DNA from: Roseitranquillus sp963749675
GTDB lineage: Bacteria > Pseudomonadota > Alphaproteobacteria > Rhodobacterales > Rhodobacteraceae
Direction of reading: 5' to 3'
Assembly: GCA_963749675.1 (NCBI GenBank)
Contig: CAVVNT010000010.1
Span: 1,054,001-1,118,000, forward strand
Length of the DNA stretch: 64,000 nt
The position numbers and the translations under genes were made by a program. The notes under the pieces are model-generated. The model saw only the letters and a program-made list of their open reading frames with translations, did not search any database and was not told where the DNA came from. This document shows, piece by piece, positions 15,805-26,249 of this stretch. Numbering within the stretch: position 1 is the stretch's first letter; the number at the start of each line of letters is the position of its first letter.

Positions 15805-16805
15805 GCTGTCTTGCTGCGCGTGAAGAGGCCGGCGATCGGCCCCATCACGTACTTCACGAGCGGGATCAGCGCAAAGCCGAGCGCCAGCCCGAAGATGCCG
15901 TCGATCAGTGCGGTCACCGCCCAAGCCACGAAACCCGCCGCGGCCGGGACGGCGTGTGCCGCAACCTCTGCAAGATGGTGGATCGCCTCGTAGGGCGCCG
16001 AGAAGCCGATGTCGGCCAGCGAATGCAGCACGATGGAGCCGCCGACCCATAGCATCGCTGCAGTGCCGATGGTGGAGATCACGGTCATCACGGACGGCAT
16101 GGCCTTGACGACGAACCTGCCGAAGGAGCGGGTCGCGGACAGCCGTCCGATCTGCGCAAGCTTCAGTCCTGCGTCGTCGGCCTTCACCAGAAGGGCGACG
16201 CTGCCGTACACAAGCGCCGTGATGCCGACCGCGACGATCGCCAGGATGATCCCCCGAATCACGACGCCGTCGGCCTCGATCGTCGCCAGCGACAGGACCA
16301 TGATCTCGGCCGACAGGATGAAGTCGGTCTTGATCGCCGACTTCACGCGCTTCTCCTCGAGATGCGCGGAGTCGAGGCTTTCAGGCTTCTTGGCGTGCTC
16401 CTTCTCGGGATGCAGGACGTGCAGCACCTTTTCCGCCCCCTCGTAGGACAGGTAGCAGCCGCCCAGCATCAGCAGGAACGGCAGCAGCCATGGCGCGAAG
16501 AGGCTGAGAAGCAGTGCCGCTGGCAGCAGGATGACGATCTTGTTGAAGATGGAACCCTTGGCGATCTGCCAGATGATCGGCAGCTCTCGTGTAGCCGGCA
16601 GACCGGTGACGTATTTCGGCGTCACCGCGGTGTCGTCGATGACCACGCCCGCCGCCTTGGTGCCCGCCTTGGCGGCGTCGTCCCAGACGGACACGACGAC
16701 CTTGCCGCCGACCTTGGCCGCCTGTGCCGCGACGTCGTCGACCTGTACGGCGGCCAGACGTGAGAGGGCGGCGACGTCGTCCAGCAGCGCCAGCAATCCG
16801 CTCAT
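15801..16805 (-). CDS. DUF808 (YedI-type) inner-membrane protein
   Basis: 334 aa. N-terminal amphipathic half: MSGLLALLDDVAALSRLAAV, VDDVAAQAAKVGGKVV, VVIDDTAVTPKYVTGLPATR. It is followed by membrane helices (IVILLPAALLLSLFAPWLLP, GIILAIVAVGITALVYGSVA, the segment from FVAWAVTALIDGIFGLALGF), with a cytosolic stretch LHPEKEHAKKPESLDSAHLE and the family motif VKSAIKTDFILSAEIMVLSL. It matches the E. coli YedI family of unknown function along its whole length. Last gene of the minus-strand run from acs; 62 bases separate it from the exonuclease gene. Confidence 0.88.
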   Translation of the reverse strand: MSGLLALLDDVAALSRLAAVQVDDVAAQAAKVGGKVVVSVWDDAAKAGTKAAGVVIDDTAVTPKYVTGLPATRELPIIWQIAKGSIFNKIVILLPAALLLSLFAPWLLPFLLMLGGCYLSYEGAEKVLHVLHPEKEHAKKPESLDSAHLEEKRVKSAIKTDFILSAEIMVLSLATIEADGVVIRGIILAIVAVGITALVYGSVALLVKADDAGLKLAQIGRLSATRSFGRFVVKAMPSVMTVISTIGTAAMLWVGGSIVLHSLADIGFSAPYEAIHHLAEVAAHAVPAAAGFVAWAVTALIDGIFGLALGFALIPLVKYVMGPIAGLFTRSKTA

Positions 16806-16867
16806 GTCAAAGCTCCAGCCCGGTCATCGTCCAGTCAAGCTAGGGCAGCCACGCGAGGCAGCAAACA

Positions 16868-18262
16868 TCATCGGTTGAGGTCGGGCAGCAGCCGCTGATG
16901 CCGGCGCATGGCCGCGACGGCCTCGCCGAAGGTCCGGATACCGCGCGCCTCGAGGATCGGGACGAGCTTCAGCAGCACCGCGGCGGTGGCCATGGCGTCG
17001 CCGGTGGCGGTGTGCCGCGCCGCGCCCTCGATCCGGACGTCGAGGCGCGCGGCGATGGCGTCGAGCGTGTGCTCTTCGGTTTCCCCGAAGACCGCGGCGG
17101 AGAGGAGCACGGTGTCGAGCACTGGCTGGTCGAACGTGACCCCGGCCTCGCCCTCGCTGCGCCTCAGGAAGGCGATGTCGAAGGGCGCGTTGTGCGCCAC
17201 CAGCACGGCGTCGCGGGCGAAGTCGTGGAACCGCCGCGCCGCCTCACCGATCCGCGGTGCGCCCGCGACAAGCTCATCCGTCACGCCGTGGACGCGCGAC
17301 GAGGCGGGCGGGATCGGACGGCCGGGATCGACATAGCTATCAAGGGTCTCGCCCGTGACCGTCCGGCCGTTGACCGCCCTCACGGCGCCGATCTGCACGA
17401 TCTCGTCGGTCCTCGGGTCGAGGCCGGTGGTCTCGGTGTCGAAGACGACGAAGGTCAGAGACGACAGCGGCCGGTCGGCAAGGTCTCCGCCCGCGTCCCG
17501 GTCGATCAGACCGAAGTCAAAGACCAGCGGGCGCTCGGCCGTCACCTCCTCGTCGACCTCCATCGCCAGCATGAAGCCGCGGCCCTGCGCGGCGGGACGG
17601 ATGCGGGCGCGGACAGACCCCTCTCCGTCGGCTGTCGGCAGGTCGGCGTCGAGGTAGTTGCGGCCCGTCGCGTCCTTGAGTTCTGCCAAGGCGCGTTCCA
17701 AGGTGCCGCGCTCGAGATACTCAAAGACCGAACGGCCGAGGCAGAGCGTCGCGACCTGGCCGAGCGCGTGCACGCACTGGCGGTCATAGAGGGTGATGCG
17801 GTTGCGTTCGTCGACGACCATGATCGCGACCGGGATCTCGGAGAGGATGGCGGCGAGGTGGGTCTTCTCCTCCTCCAGCGCCCGCGTCGCCTCTGCGAGC
17901 CGCGCCTCGCCCGACCGTCGCGCCTCGGCAAGGCGGTCGCTTAGCGCCGCGGCCGCGGGACCGAGATCGCCAAGGTGGCGGACGTGCCCGGTGTCGAGGT
18001 TCGTCGAAACCCCGCCATGAGCCCGCGCCCGCATCGCCGCCGCTAGCCGGTCGATCGCCTTTGCGACGTGCTCGTCGAAGAGAAGCCAGACCAGCGCCGT
18101 GACGAGCGCGGTGCCGAACGCCGCGATCAGTCCCGCCGTCACCAGCGCCGGAAGCGCCTCGGGCGCACGGCGCCACGCGAGCCAGAGGCCGAGCGTCGTG
18201 GCGAGGATCGCTCCCACCGCGATCAGCGCGAAGAAGAGCAGCGTTCGAAGGCGCAGAGACAT
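16868..18262 (-). CDS. Membrane-anchored PAS-domain DEDDh exonuclease (DnaQ-like)
   Basis: 464 aa. Two N-terminal membrane helices (LLFFALIAVGAILATTLGLW and LVTAGLIAAFGTALVTALVW), a coiled HAMP-like linker to about residue 130, a PAS-like domain (LSEIPVAIMVVDERNRITLY, LCLGRSVFEYLE), then a DEDDh 3'-5' exonuclease: FVVFDTETTGLDPRTDEIVQ, SSRVHGVTDELVAG, VLVAHNAPFDIAFLRR and RHTATGDAMATAAVLL (catalytic His and Asp). All five catalytic positions are present. Proteins of this build sit next to CBS/DUF294 genes and solute symporters in many proteobacteria. Substrate, DNA or a small nucleotide, is unknown. Four bases separate it from the upstream small gene. Confidence 0.87.
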   Translation of the reverse strand: MSLRLRTLLFFALIAVGAILATTLGLWLAWRRAPEALPALVTAGLIAAFGTALVTALVWLLFDEHVAKAIDRLAAAMRARAHGGVSTNLDTGHVRHLGDLGPAAAALSDRLAEARRSGEARLAEATRALEEEKTHLAAILSEIPVAIMVVDERNRITLYDRQCVHALGQVATLCLGRSVFEYLERGTLERALAELKDATGRNYLDADLPTADGEGSVRARIRPAAQGRGFMLAMEVDEEVTAERPLVFDFGLIDRDAGGDLADRPLSSLTFVVFDTETTGLDPRTDEIVQIGAVRAVNGRTVTGETLDSYVDPGRPIPPASSRVHGVTDELVAGAPRIGEAARRFHDFARDAVLVAHNAPFDIAFLRRSEGEAGVTFDQPVLDTVLLSAAVFGETEEHTLDAIAARLDVRIEGAARHTATGDAMATAAVLLKLVPILEARGIRTFGEAVAAMRRHQRLLPDLNR

Positions 18263-18266
18263 CGGA

Positions 18267-18785
18267 TCACGCCTCGCGACAGGCGGCTTCGGCCACCGGA
18301 TCGTCCATCGCGACGTCGTGCCAGCTCGCGCCCTTAAGGCTGCCGTCCTCGGCGAGGGTCACGCCGGGCACGATGTCGGCGCGGCGCCCGCCCTGGCAGT
18401 CGAAGATCGATTGGATGCGCTGCGTCGGCGCCCAGCGGCCGAAGACGTAGAGGTCGATCATGCGCTGGTCCGGCACGTCGTCATTCGTCCGCGCCGAGGC
18501 CCGGTCAACCGCGATGAAGCCGTCGACATAGGGCACGGCGTAGGTCCAGGGCCGCCACGGCGCATGGCTTTCGCGCGTCCGCGCCACCTCCATCGTCTCG
18601 GGCAGCGTGGCGGCGGTGCGGCCGAACCACGAATATTCCAGCGAGATCGACACGGCGATCATCGCGAGCCCGGCGAGGACGGGCGCCGTCCACGGCGGCA
18701 CGGCCGGCAGAAACCGCCGCGTCAGCAGCACGATGCCCGCCACGGCAATACCTGCGACGATCACCGCGATCAGTTCGAACAGCAT
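18267..18785 (-). CDS. Small membrane-anchored hypothetical protein
   Basis: 172 aa. Two predicted N-terminal membrane helices (LFELIAVIVAGIAVAGIVLL and PWTAPVLAGLAMIAVSISLE), then a soluble domain (WRPWTYAVPYVDGFIAVDRA, DLYVFGRWAPTQRIQSIFDC, SWHDVAMDDPVAEAACREA). No known motif. It lies between the CBS/nucleotidyltransferase and exonuclease genes with gaps of 27 and 4 bases, so it probably belongs to the same membrane-linked module. Confidence 0.75.
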   Translation of the reverse strand: MLFELIAVIVAGIAVAGIVLLTRRFLPAVPPWTAPVLAGLAMIAVSISLEYSWFGRTAATLPETMEVARTRESHAPWRPWTYAVPYVDGFIAVDRASARTNDDVPDQRMIDLYVFGRWAPTQRIQSIFDCQGGRRADIVPGVTLAEDGSLKGASWHDVAMDDPVAEAACREA

Positions 18786-18812
18786 GATTCCTCCCTTTCC
18801 AGTCGCTGCAGG

Positions 18813-20618
18813 CTATAGCACGCCGCGTCCCTGCGTCGCCGCCGACTGCATGGTCCGCACGACGACGAAGGCGTCGCGCAGGTGGCTGCGTTCGAACTCG
18901 CTGAGCGTTGCGGGGGCCATGAAGTTGTCGGGCCGCTCGCCGCGCCGCACCTGCTCGGCCTGATGCTCCAGGCGGATCTGGGCGATCAGGTCGTAGGCGT
19001 CGATCAGGTCCCGCCCGCCGCGGTCGGAGAGGACGCCCGCCTCGCGCGCCGCCTCCAGCCGCGCCCGCGTTCCGACCGCAGTGAGCCGGCCGCGCAGCGC
19101 GTAGATACGGCCCAGATCCACGACCGGCACCACGCCGTTCATCTTGAGGTCGATGCGGTCCCTGTGCTCGCCCGACCGCACCGTCGCCAGCCCGCGCCAG
19201 AGCCCCAGGGGCGGCGAGTGCTTCAGCGAGTTCGACACCATGTGCGCGACGAAGATCGAGTTCTTCGACGCGGCCTCCAGCGTGTCCGCCTGCAGACCCC
19301 GGTGCAGCGAGCTGTCGCCGCCGATCGGGCGCAGATCGAACATGACCGAGGCCAGCATCTGCGCCATCGGATCGGGCTTTTCGATCCAGCCGCGGAAGTA
19401 GCGCCGCCAGACGGAGACCGGCTGTCGCCACTTCGGGGTCGTCGCCATCATTTCGCCGGGACAGAAGACGTAGCCGCAGGCGTCGAGCCCGTCGGAAACG
19501 AATTTCGCCAGCGCGGCGAAGTATGGGTCGTGCGTCTCGGTCGCGTCGTCGGACAGCATCAGCACGTTGTCCTGATCCGACGTGCCCGTCTGCTCCTGCC
19601 GGCCCTGGCTGCCGCAGGCGAGCCAGAGGTAGGGCACCGGCGGCGGCCCGAGCTCCGCCTCGGCGAGCTTGAGCAGGCGGCGGGTCACGGCGTCGGCCAC
19701 GTCGGTGATCAGGCGGGTGACGACCTCGTGCCGGTTGCCCGCTCCGACGAGCTGGGCGAGGAGCTGCGGGATGCGATCGGTGACCTGAGCGAGTGCGGCG
19801 ACGTCGGGGGCGTGCGCCGCGTCGCCGATGATCTCGGCCGAGCTTTCGGCCTGGAAGCGGGTCAGGTCGGTCTGCGTGACGATCCCGGCGAGGCCGGCGT
19901 CGCCCACGATCGGGACATGGCCGATCCCGCGCTCCATCATCAGGTGCAGCACGTCCGAGCCGATTGCGTCGGGCGGCAGGCTGACGGGCTCGGCCGTCAT
20001 GCCCTGCGTGACGGGCCGGTCGGGGTCGACCCCCTCGGCCACGACGCGGCCGGAGATGTCGCGGATGGTGATGATGCCGAGCAGCGCCCCGTCCTCGACC
20101 ACCATCAGCGACGAGATGCGCCTGTCGCGCATCATCCGCGCGGCCTCGGCGATGCTTGCGCGCGGCCCGATCGTCGCCGGGTTTGCGGTCATCAGCGTCG
20201 AGACGCGGGTTTCGGCAAGCCCGGGCGGACGAACGCGGGCGGGGCGGGCGCGCGCGAAGAAGTCGTGCAGGCCCGGGTCGCCGTCGACGAGTGCCCGGAA
20301 CCGGCCTGCGGGCAGCATCAGCAGCTCCGTCCGTGTCGTCGCGCGCGCCGTGGTAGGGGCGACGCCGTCGCGCATCAGCCCGCGCTCGCCGAAGGCGTTC
20401 CGCGGGCCGAGGCGGGAGAGTGCGGCACCCTCCTTGTCGGTGATCTCGACCTCGCCGGAGCGGATGACGTAGAGGCCATCGAGTCGGTCGCCGATGCGAA
20501 AGATGATCTCGCCTGGATCGCGGTCCTCGTCACGGAACGCAGCGGCGACGGATTGCAGCGCGTCGGGTGGCAGCGTGTCCCAAGGATGCACGGTGGCGAG
20601 GAAGTCGGCGTTGATCAT
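18813..20618 (-). CDS. cNMP-binding/CBS/DUF294 putative nucleotidyltransferase
   Basis: 601 aa with four modules. A cyclic-nucleotide-binding fold at about 10-130 (FRIGDRLDGLYVIRSGEVEI, LGPRNAFGERGLM). Two CBS domains at about 138-265 (LMTANPATIGPRASIAEAAR, RDRRISSLMVVEDGALLGII, MERGIGHVPIVGDAGLAGIV). A DUF294 nucleotidyltransferase domain with the GS..DxD signature (WLACGSQGRQEQTGTSDQDN). A C-terminal DUF294 helical domain (VFVAHMVSNSLKHSPPLGLW type segment, then LIDAYDLIAQIRLEHQAEQV). The NT motif is that of GlnD-like enzymes and is intact, so it may modify a protein in response to adenine nucleotides. The target is unknown; the neighbouring symporter and Acs are candidates by context only. 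Confidence 0.88.
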   Translation of the reverse strand: MINADFLATVHPWDTLPPDALQSVAAAFRDEDRDPGEIIFRIGDRLDGLYVIRSGEVEITDKEGAALSRLGPRNAFGERGLMRDGVAPTTARATTRTELLMLPAGRFRALVDGDPGLHDFFARARPARVRPPGLAETRVSTLMTANPATIGPRASIAEAARMMRDRRISSLMVVEDGALLGIITIRDISGRVVAEGVDPDRPVTQGMTAEPVSLPPDAIGSDVLHLMMERGIGHVPIVGDAGLAGIVTQTDLTRFQAESSAEIIGDAAHAPDVAALAQVTDRIPQLLAQLVGAGNRHEVVTRLITDVADAVTRRLLKLAEAELGPPPVPYLWLACGSQGRQEQTGTSDQDNVLMLSDDATETHDPYFAALAKFVSDGLDACGYVFCPGEMMATTPKWRQPVSVWRRYFRGWIEKPDPMAQMLASVMFDLRPIGGDSSLHRGLQADTLEAASKNSIFVAHMVSNSLKHSPPLGLWRGLATVRSGEHRDRIDLKMNGVVPVVDLGRIYALRGRLTAVGTRARLEAAREAGVLSDRGGRDLIDAYDLIAQIRLEHQAEQVRRGERPDNFMAPATLSEFERSHLRDAFVVVRTMQSAATQGRGVL

Positions 20619-20634
20619 CGCGCTTCTCCCTCAA

Positions 20635-20668
20635 GGAAAAGCCCCGCCCGCGGACGCGCGGACGGGGC
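20635..20668 (-). terminator. Intrinsic terminator or attenuator between symporter and CBS genes
   Basis: On the minus strand, GCCCCG and CCGCG arms pair with CGCGG and CGGGGC around the four-base loop CGTC, with one mismatch per strand, followed by TTTTCC. It sits in the 94-base gap after the symporter stop, before the AGGGAG ribosome site of the CBS gene. It could lower expression of the downstream signalling genes relative to acs and the symporter. Confidence 0.6.
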
Positions 20669-20712
20669 ATGCGTGAGGAGGCGGGCGCCGGAAAGTGCGC
20701 CCGCCCGGCTCA

Positions 20713-22491
20713 TCAGTGGGCCGTGGCCGTGCCGGCGCCGCGCGGAATGCGGACGCTTTCGACCAGCTCCTTGATGTGCTCCGGCGTTTCTGCCGTGCGG
20801 CCGGAGACGAAGAACGCGACCAGGAAGTTCAGCAGAGCGCCGACCGCACCGATCGCCGTCGACTGGATGCCGAAGAGCGAGCCCGAGATCGTGTCCTCGA
20901 ACTGGTTGGTGCCGGGGATGAAGAACCAGCCCTTGTGCATGAAGATGTAGACGACCGTGAAGATCAGGCCCGTCAGCATCCCCCAGACCGCCCCCTTGTT
21001 GTTGATGCGCGTCGAGAAGATGCCCATCATCAGCGCCGGGAAGATCGTTGCCGCCGCGATCCCGAAGGCCAGCGCCACGGTCTGCGCCGCAAAGCCCGGC
21101 GGGTTGAGGCCCAGCCACGTCGCGACCACAATCGACGCCGCCATCGCGATCCGGGCCGCGAGAAGTTCGCCCTTCTCGCTGATGTTCGGGTTGAACCGGC
21201 CCTTGATCAGGTCATGGCTGACCGCGCCCGAGATGGCGAGAAGAAGGCCCGCCGCAGTCGACAGGGCCGCGGCGAGACCGCCGGCGGCGACCAAAGCGAT
21301 GACCCAGCCCGGAAGGTTCGCGATCTCGGGGTTGGCAAGGACGAGGATGTCGTTGTTGACGGTAAGCTCGTTGCCCTGCCAGCCGCGCTCGGTCGCCGTG
21401 GCGGCAAAGCTCTCGTTGGCGTCGTTGTAGTACTCGATACGACCGTCGCCGTTCAGGTCGTCCCACGAGATCAGGCCGGTGACTTCCCAGTTCTGGATCC
21501 ACTCGGGCCGCTGCTCGTACTCGATCGGCTGCTCGGACACGCCGTTGGGGTAGATCGTGTCGAGCAGGTTCAGCCGCGCCATCGCCGCAACGGCCGGGGC
21601 CGTGAGGTAGAGCAGCGCGATGAATACGAGCGCCCAGCCGGCCGACCACCGGGCATCCGCGACGCGGGGCACGGTGAAGAACCGGATGATGACGTGCGGC
21701 AGTCCGGCGGTGCCGATCATCAGCGACAGCGTGAAGAGTGTCATGTTGATGACCGAGGACGGCGCCGGGTCCTGGTTGGTGTATTGCTGGAAGCCGAGGT
21801 CGGTCACGATCTGGTTCAGCCGCTCCAGCAGCGGCTCGCCCGTGGCGGTGTAGTCGCTGAAGAGCCCGAGGCCCGGGATCGGGTTGCCGGTCAGCTGCAG
21901 CGAGATGAAGATCGCCGGGATCGTGTAGGCGAGGATCAGCACGCAATATTGCGCCACCTGCGTGTAGGTGATGCCCTTCATGCCGCCGAGGACCGCGTAC
22001 ATGAACACGACCGCCGCGCCGATGAAGAGGCCGGTCGAGACCTCGACCTCGAGGAAGCGCGAGAACGCCACGCCGACACCGGTCATCTGGCCGATGACGT
22101 AGGTGATCGAGGCGACGATCAGGCAGATCACCGCGACGAGGCGCGCCGTCGGGCTGTAGAACCGGTCACCGATGAATTCGGGCACGGTGAACTTTCCGAA
22201 CTTCCGCAAGTACGGCGCGAGCAGGAGCGCGAGGAGCACGTAGCCGCCGGTCCAGCCCATGAGGTAGGCCGAGGCATTGTAGCCGAGGACGGCGATAAGC
22301 CCCGCCATCGAGATGAAGGAGGCCGCCGACATCCAGTCCGCAGCAGTTGCCATGCCGTTCGTCACCGGATGCACGCCGCGTCCAGCCGCGTAGAATTCCG
22401 AGGTCGAGCCCGCGCGGGCCCAGATCGCGATGCCGATGTAGAGCGCGAAGGTTGCGCCCACGAACAGCAGGTTCAGGGTATACTGATCCAT
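20713..22491 (-). CDS. Sodium:solute symporter (SSS/SLC5 family, acetate-permease-like)
   Basis: 592 aa with about 13 membrane helices. Family features: FYAAGRGVHPVTNGMATAAD, WMSAASFISMAGLIAVLGYN, VLGGMKGITYTQVAQYCVLI, MIGTAGLPHVIIRFFTVP and AALSTAAGLLLAISGAVSHD. A soluble insert of about 70 residues (about 320-390) contains an EF-hand-like calcium loop, DLNGDGRIEYYN. This subgroup works with a DUF4212 small subunit, encoded seven bases upstream, and is found next to acs, which suggests acetate or another short monocarboxylate as substrate. Confidence 0.9.
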   Translation of the reverse strand: MDQYTLNLLFVGATFALYIGIAIWARAGSTSEFYAAGRGVHPVTNGMATAADWMSAASFISMAGLIAVLGYNASAYLMGWTGGYVLLALLLAPYLRKFGKFTVPEFIGDRFYSPTARLVAVICLIVASITYVIGQMTGVGVAFSRFLEVEVSTGLFIGAAVVFMYAVLGGMKGITYTQVAQYCVLILAYTIPAIFISLQLTGNPIPGLGLFSDYTATGEPLLERLNQIVTDLGFQQYTNQDPAPSSVINMTLFTLSLMIGTAGLPHVIIRFFTVPRVADARWSAGWALVFIALLYLTAPAVAAMARLNLLDTIYPNGVSEQPIEYEQRPEWIQNWEVTGLISWDDLNGDGRIEYYNDANESFAATATERGWQGNELTVNNDILVLANPEIANLPGWVIALVAAGGLAAALSTAAGLLLAISGAVSHDLIKGRFNPNISEKGELLAARIAMAASIVVATWLGLNPPGFAAQTVALAFGIAAATIFPALMMGIFSTRINNKGAVWGMLTGLIFTVVYIFMHKGWFFIPGTNQFEDTISGSLFGIQSTAIGAVGALLNFLVAFFVSGRTAETPEHIKELVESVRIPRGAGTATAH

Positions 22492-22498
22492 TTTCAGG

Positions 22499-22780
22499 TC
22501 ACTCCTCGTCGACGCCGTACTGGCGGTCGAGCCTGTTCATGCGCCACGCGTAGAAGAAGATCAGGATCAGGAAGACCAGGATCGACCCTTGCTGCGCAAA
22601 CCAGAAACCCAGGTCGGTGCCGCCGACCCGAATGCCTTGCAGAAGCGGGCGCAGCAGGATGCCGAATCCGAAGCTGACAATAGCCCACACGATGAGGCAT
22701 GCGATGATGAGACGGAGATTGGCCTTCCAGTAGCCTATCCCGTCGGACGTGACCCTTTGGGCCGTGGTTCTTTTGGCCAT
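22499..22780 (-). CDS. DUF4212 small subunit of sodium/substrate symporter
   Basis: 93 aa from the ATG at 22780, which has a strong GGAGG six bases upstream; an ATG at 22810 without a ribosome site is less likely. Two membrane helices (LRLIIACLIVWAIVSFGFGI and GSILVFLILIFFYAWRMNRL) and the family phrases GYWKANLRLI, LGFWFAQQGS and RLDRQYGVDEE. These small proteins pair with the SSS-type large subunit encoded directly downstream. Confidence 0.9.
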   Translation of the reverse strand: MAKRTTAQRVTSDGIGYWKANLRLIIACLIVWAIVSFGFGILLRPLLQGIRVGGTDLGFWFAQQGSILVFLILIFFYAWRMNRLDRQYGVDEE

Positions 22781-22821
22781 TAAGCTCCTCCGAGTTGATG
22801 CCGGTCCCACCGGCCTTTCGT

Positions 22822-23508
22822 TCAGTGCCGCAATGCGCGGACGATGCCGCCAAGAGACAGCGCGACCTCGTCGATCGGGCGCATGGCATCGACGCGGAGA
22901 AGGACGCCCTTCCCGGCGAAGTGCTCGATCAGCGGGGCGGTCTGTGCGTGGTACGCAGCGAGCCGCGCAGCGACCGTCTCCGCAGTGTCATCGGCGCGCC
23001 GCGTCAGCTCCGTGCCGCCGCAGACGTCGCACGTTCCGGCGGTCGCGGGCGGCTTGAAGCTGTCGTGATAGCCCTCGCCGCAGGCGGCGCAGGTGTGCCG
23101 GCCCGAAATTCGCTCGACCATCGCGCGATCATCGACGGTCAGCGCCACCGCCGCGCCGACCTCCATGCCTCGACTGGAGAGCAGGTCGTCGAGCGCATCG
23201 GCCTGCGCCGCGGTTCGTGGGAAGCCGTCGAGAATGATGCCGCGTGCCACGTCCGGCTGCTCCAGCCGTTCGTCGAGGATGGCGAGGACGGTCTTGTCCG
23301 AGACGAGACCACCCGCCTTCATCACCTCTTCGGCAGCCCGGCCCGCCTCGGTCCCTGCGGCGACTGCGGCGCGCAGGAGATCGCCGGTGGAGAGCTGCAC
23401 GAGGCCGAAGCGCTCCTGCAGAAGACGCGCCTGCGTCCCCTTTCCTGCCCCCGGCGGCCCGAGCAGGACCAGGACCGGGGTTGTGACACTTGCCGATGGC
23501 CCGTCCAT
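22822..23508 (-). CDS. adk: Adenylate kinase (zinc-lid type)
   Basis: 228 aa. P-loop LLGPPGAGKGTQARLL (about 15-30), AMP site LSTGDLLRAAVAAGTEAG, IILDGFPRTAAQADAL, and a LID with four cysteines (CAACGEGYHDSF and CDVCGGTEL) expected to bind zinc, then RADDTAETVAARLAAY. It catalyses AMP + ATP to 2 ADP. It starts four bases after acs, whose reaction releases AMP, so the linkage makes metabolic sense. It may be a second adk besides the usual ribosomal-operon copy. Confidence 0.93.
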   Translation of the reverse strand: MDGPSASVTTPVLVLLGPPGAGKGTQARLLQERFGLVQLSTGDLLRAAVAAGTEAGRAAEEVMKAGGLVSDKTVLAILDERLEQPDVARGIILDGFPRTAAQADALDDLLSSRGMEVGAAVALTVDDRAMVERISGRHTCAACGEGYHDSFKPPATAGTCDVCGGTELTRRADDTAETVAARLAAYHAQTAPLIEHFAGKGVLLRVDAMRPIDEVALSLGGIVRALRH

Positions 23509-23512
23509 CGGC

Positions 23513-25463
<1,951 letters not shown>

Positions 25464-25575
25464 GCTCGCCTCCCTTGCGCGAATCGCGTCCTATCATCGC
25501 TCGTGGAGGTTCTATGAGAGACGCCACCTGATTGACAGGCCGTCGCGGAAGCTACTGCAAAATGGTGTAATTCCG

Positions 25576-25602
25576 TTGACATTGCCGCTCGTGCGGCGTC
25601 AA
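25576..25602. promoter_or_regulatory. Interrupted palindrome upstream of acs (candidate operator)
   Basis: TTGAC-att-GCCGC-tcgt-GCGGC-GTCAA spans 27 bases, 113 bases upstream of the acs start, in the 231-base gap between acs and the MarR-type gene. The two nested inverted arms suggest a dimeric regulator site; binding protein unknown. The rest of the gap shows no gene. Confidence 0.4.
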
Positions 25603-25655
25603 AGATTTGACATAAGCGCTTTCGGGTTGCGCCAGATCAAATGCGGGACCGGCGG

Positions 25656-25688
25656 CTCACGCGGACGCGCTATGCGCGTCCGCGTGAG
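25656..25688. terminator. Perfect 15-bp hairpin after the MarR-type gene
   Basis: CTCACGCGGACGCGC (25656-25670) pairs perfectly with GCGCGTCCGCGTGAG (25674-25688) around TAT. It lies 7 bases beyond the minus-strand stop at 25695-25697. No T tract follows, so it may act as a 3' stabiliser or a weak terminator that separates this gene from acs. Confidence 0.6.
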
Positions 25689-25694
25689 ACAGTA

Positions 25695-26190
25695 TCAGTA
25701 GATGTAGCGGATTTGCTCCGTCCAGTACCGCTCCACGCGGCGCAGCGTGCCGTTCAGATCGTCCATCGAATTCGGGTTGACGTGGCCGCGCGTCTGTAGG
25801 CCTTCCGCATGCCGCGCAAAGAGGCCCGCTACTGCGTCGCTGACGGAACGGCCCTTCTGGCGTAAGCCGAACGCGGACCGAGCGTCGGTCGATCTCGCAT
25901 CGCTGATGGTGCATGTAGCCCGCGTCGACGAGCTTCTTGAGGTTGTAGCTCACGTTCGAGCCCTGGTAGTATCCGCGCGTCTTCAGTTCGCCGGCCGTGA
26001 CTTCGTTGTCGCCGATGTTGAACAGCAGCAAGGCCTGTACCGCATTGATCTCGAGGATTCCGAGCCGTTCGAACTCGTCCTTGATCACGTCGAGAAGCAA
26101 GCGATGAAGGCGCTCGACCAGCGCGAGGCTGTCGAGATACTGGTCCATGAAACCACGCTCGGCGGTCTCGACACTCGTGTGAATCGTCAT
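25695..26190 (-). CDS. MarR-family transcriptional regulator (one frameshift)
   Basis: ATG at 26190 after GGAGAGCGAG. Reads MTIHTSVETAERGFMDQYLD, ALVERLHRLLLDVIKDEFER, LEINAVQALLLFNIGDNEVT, then a winged helix TAGELKTRGYYQGSNVSYNL and KKLVDAGYMHHQRCEIDRRS. The frame breaks at about 25853 in a GGG run; with GG it continues as GRSVSDAVAGLFARHAEGLQ to NGTLRRVERYWTEQIRYIY and stop. About 164 aa. The regulated genes are not evident; acs is the next gene downstream on the same strand. Confidence 0.82.
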
Positions 26191-26249
26191 CTCGCTCTCC
26201 GTCGATCGTCCGTGACCGACGAAGATCAGGGGAAAGCGCGAAAAAGTCG

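Noticed and set aside
18882..22677. Long plus-strand frames (over 600 codons) opposite the CBS and symporter genes
   Set aside because: Antisense shadows of GC-rich genes; products are low-complexity Arg/Gly/Asp stretches without recognisable features.
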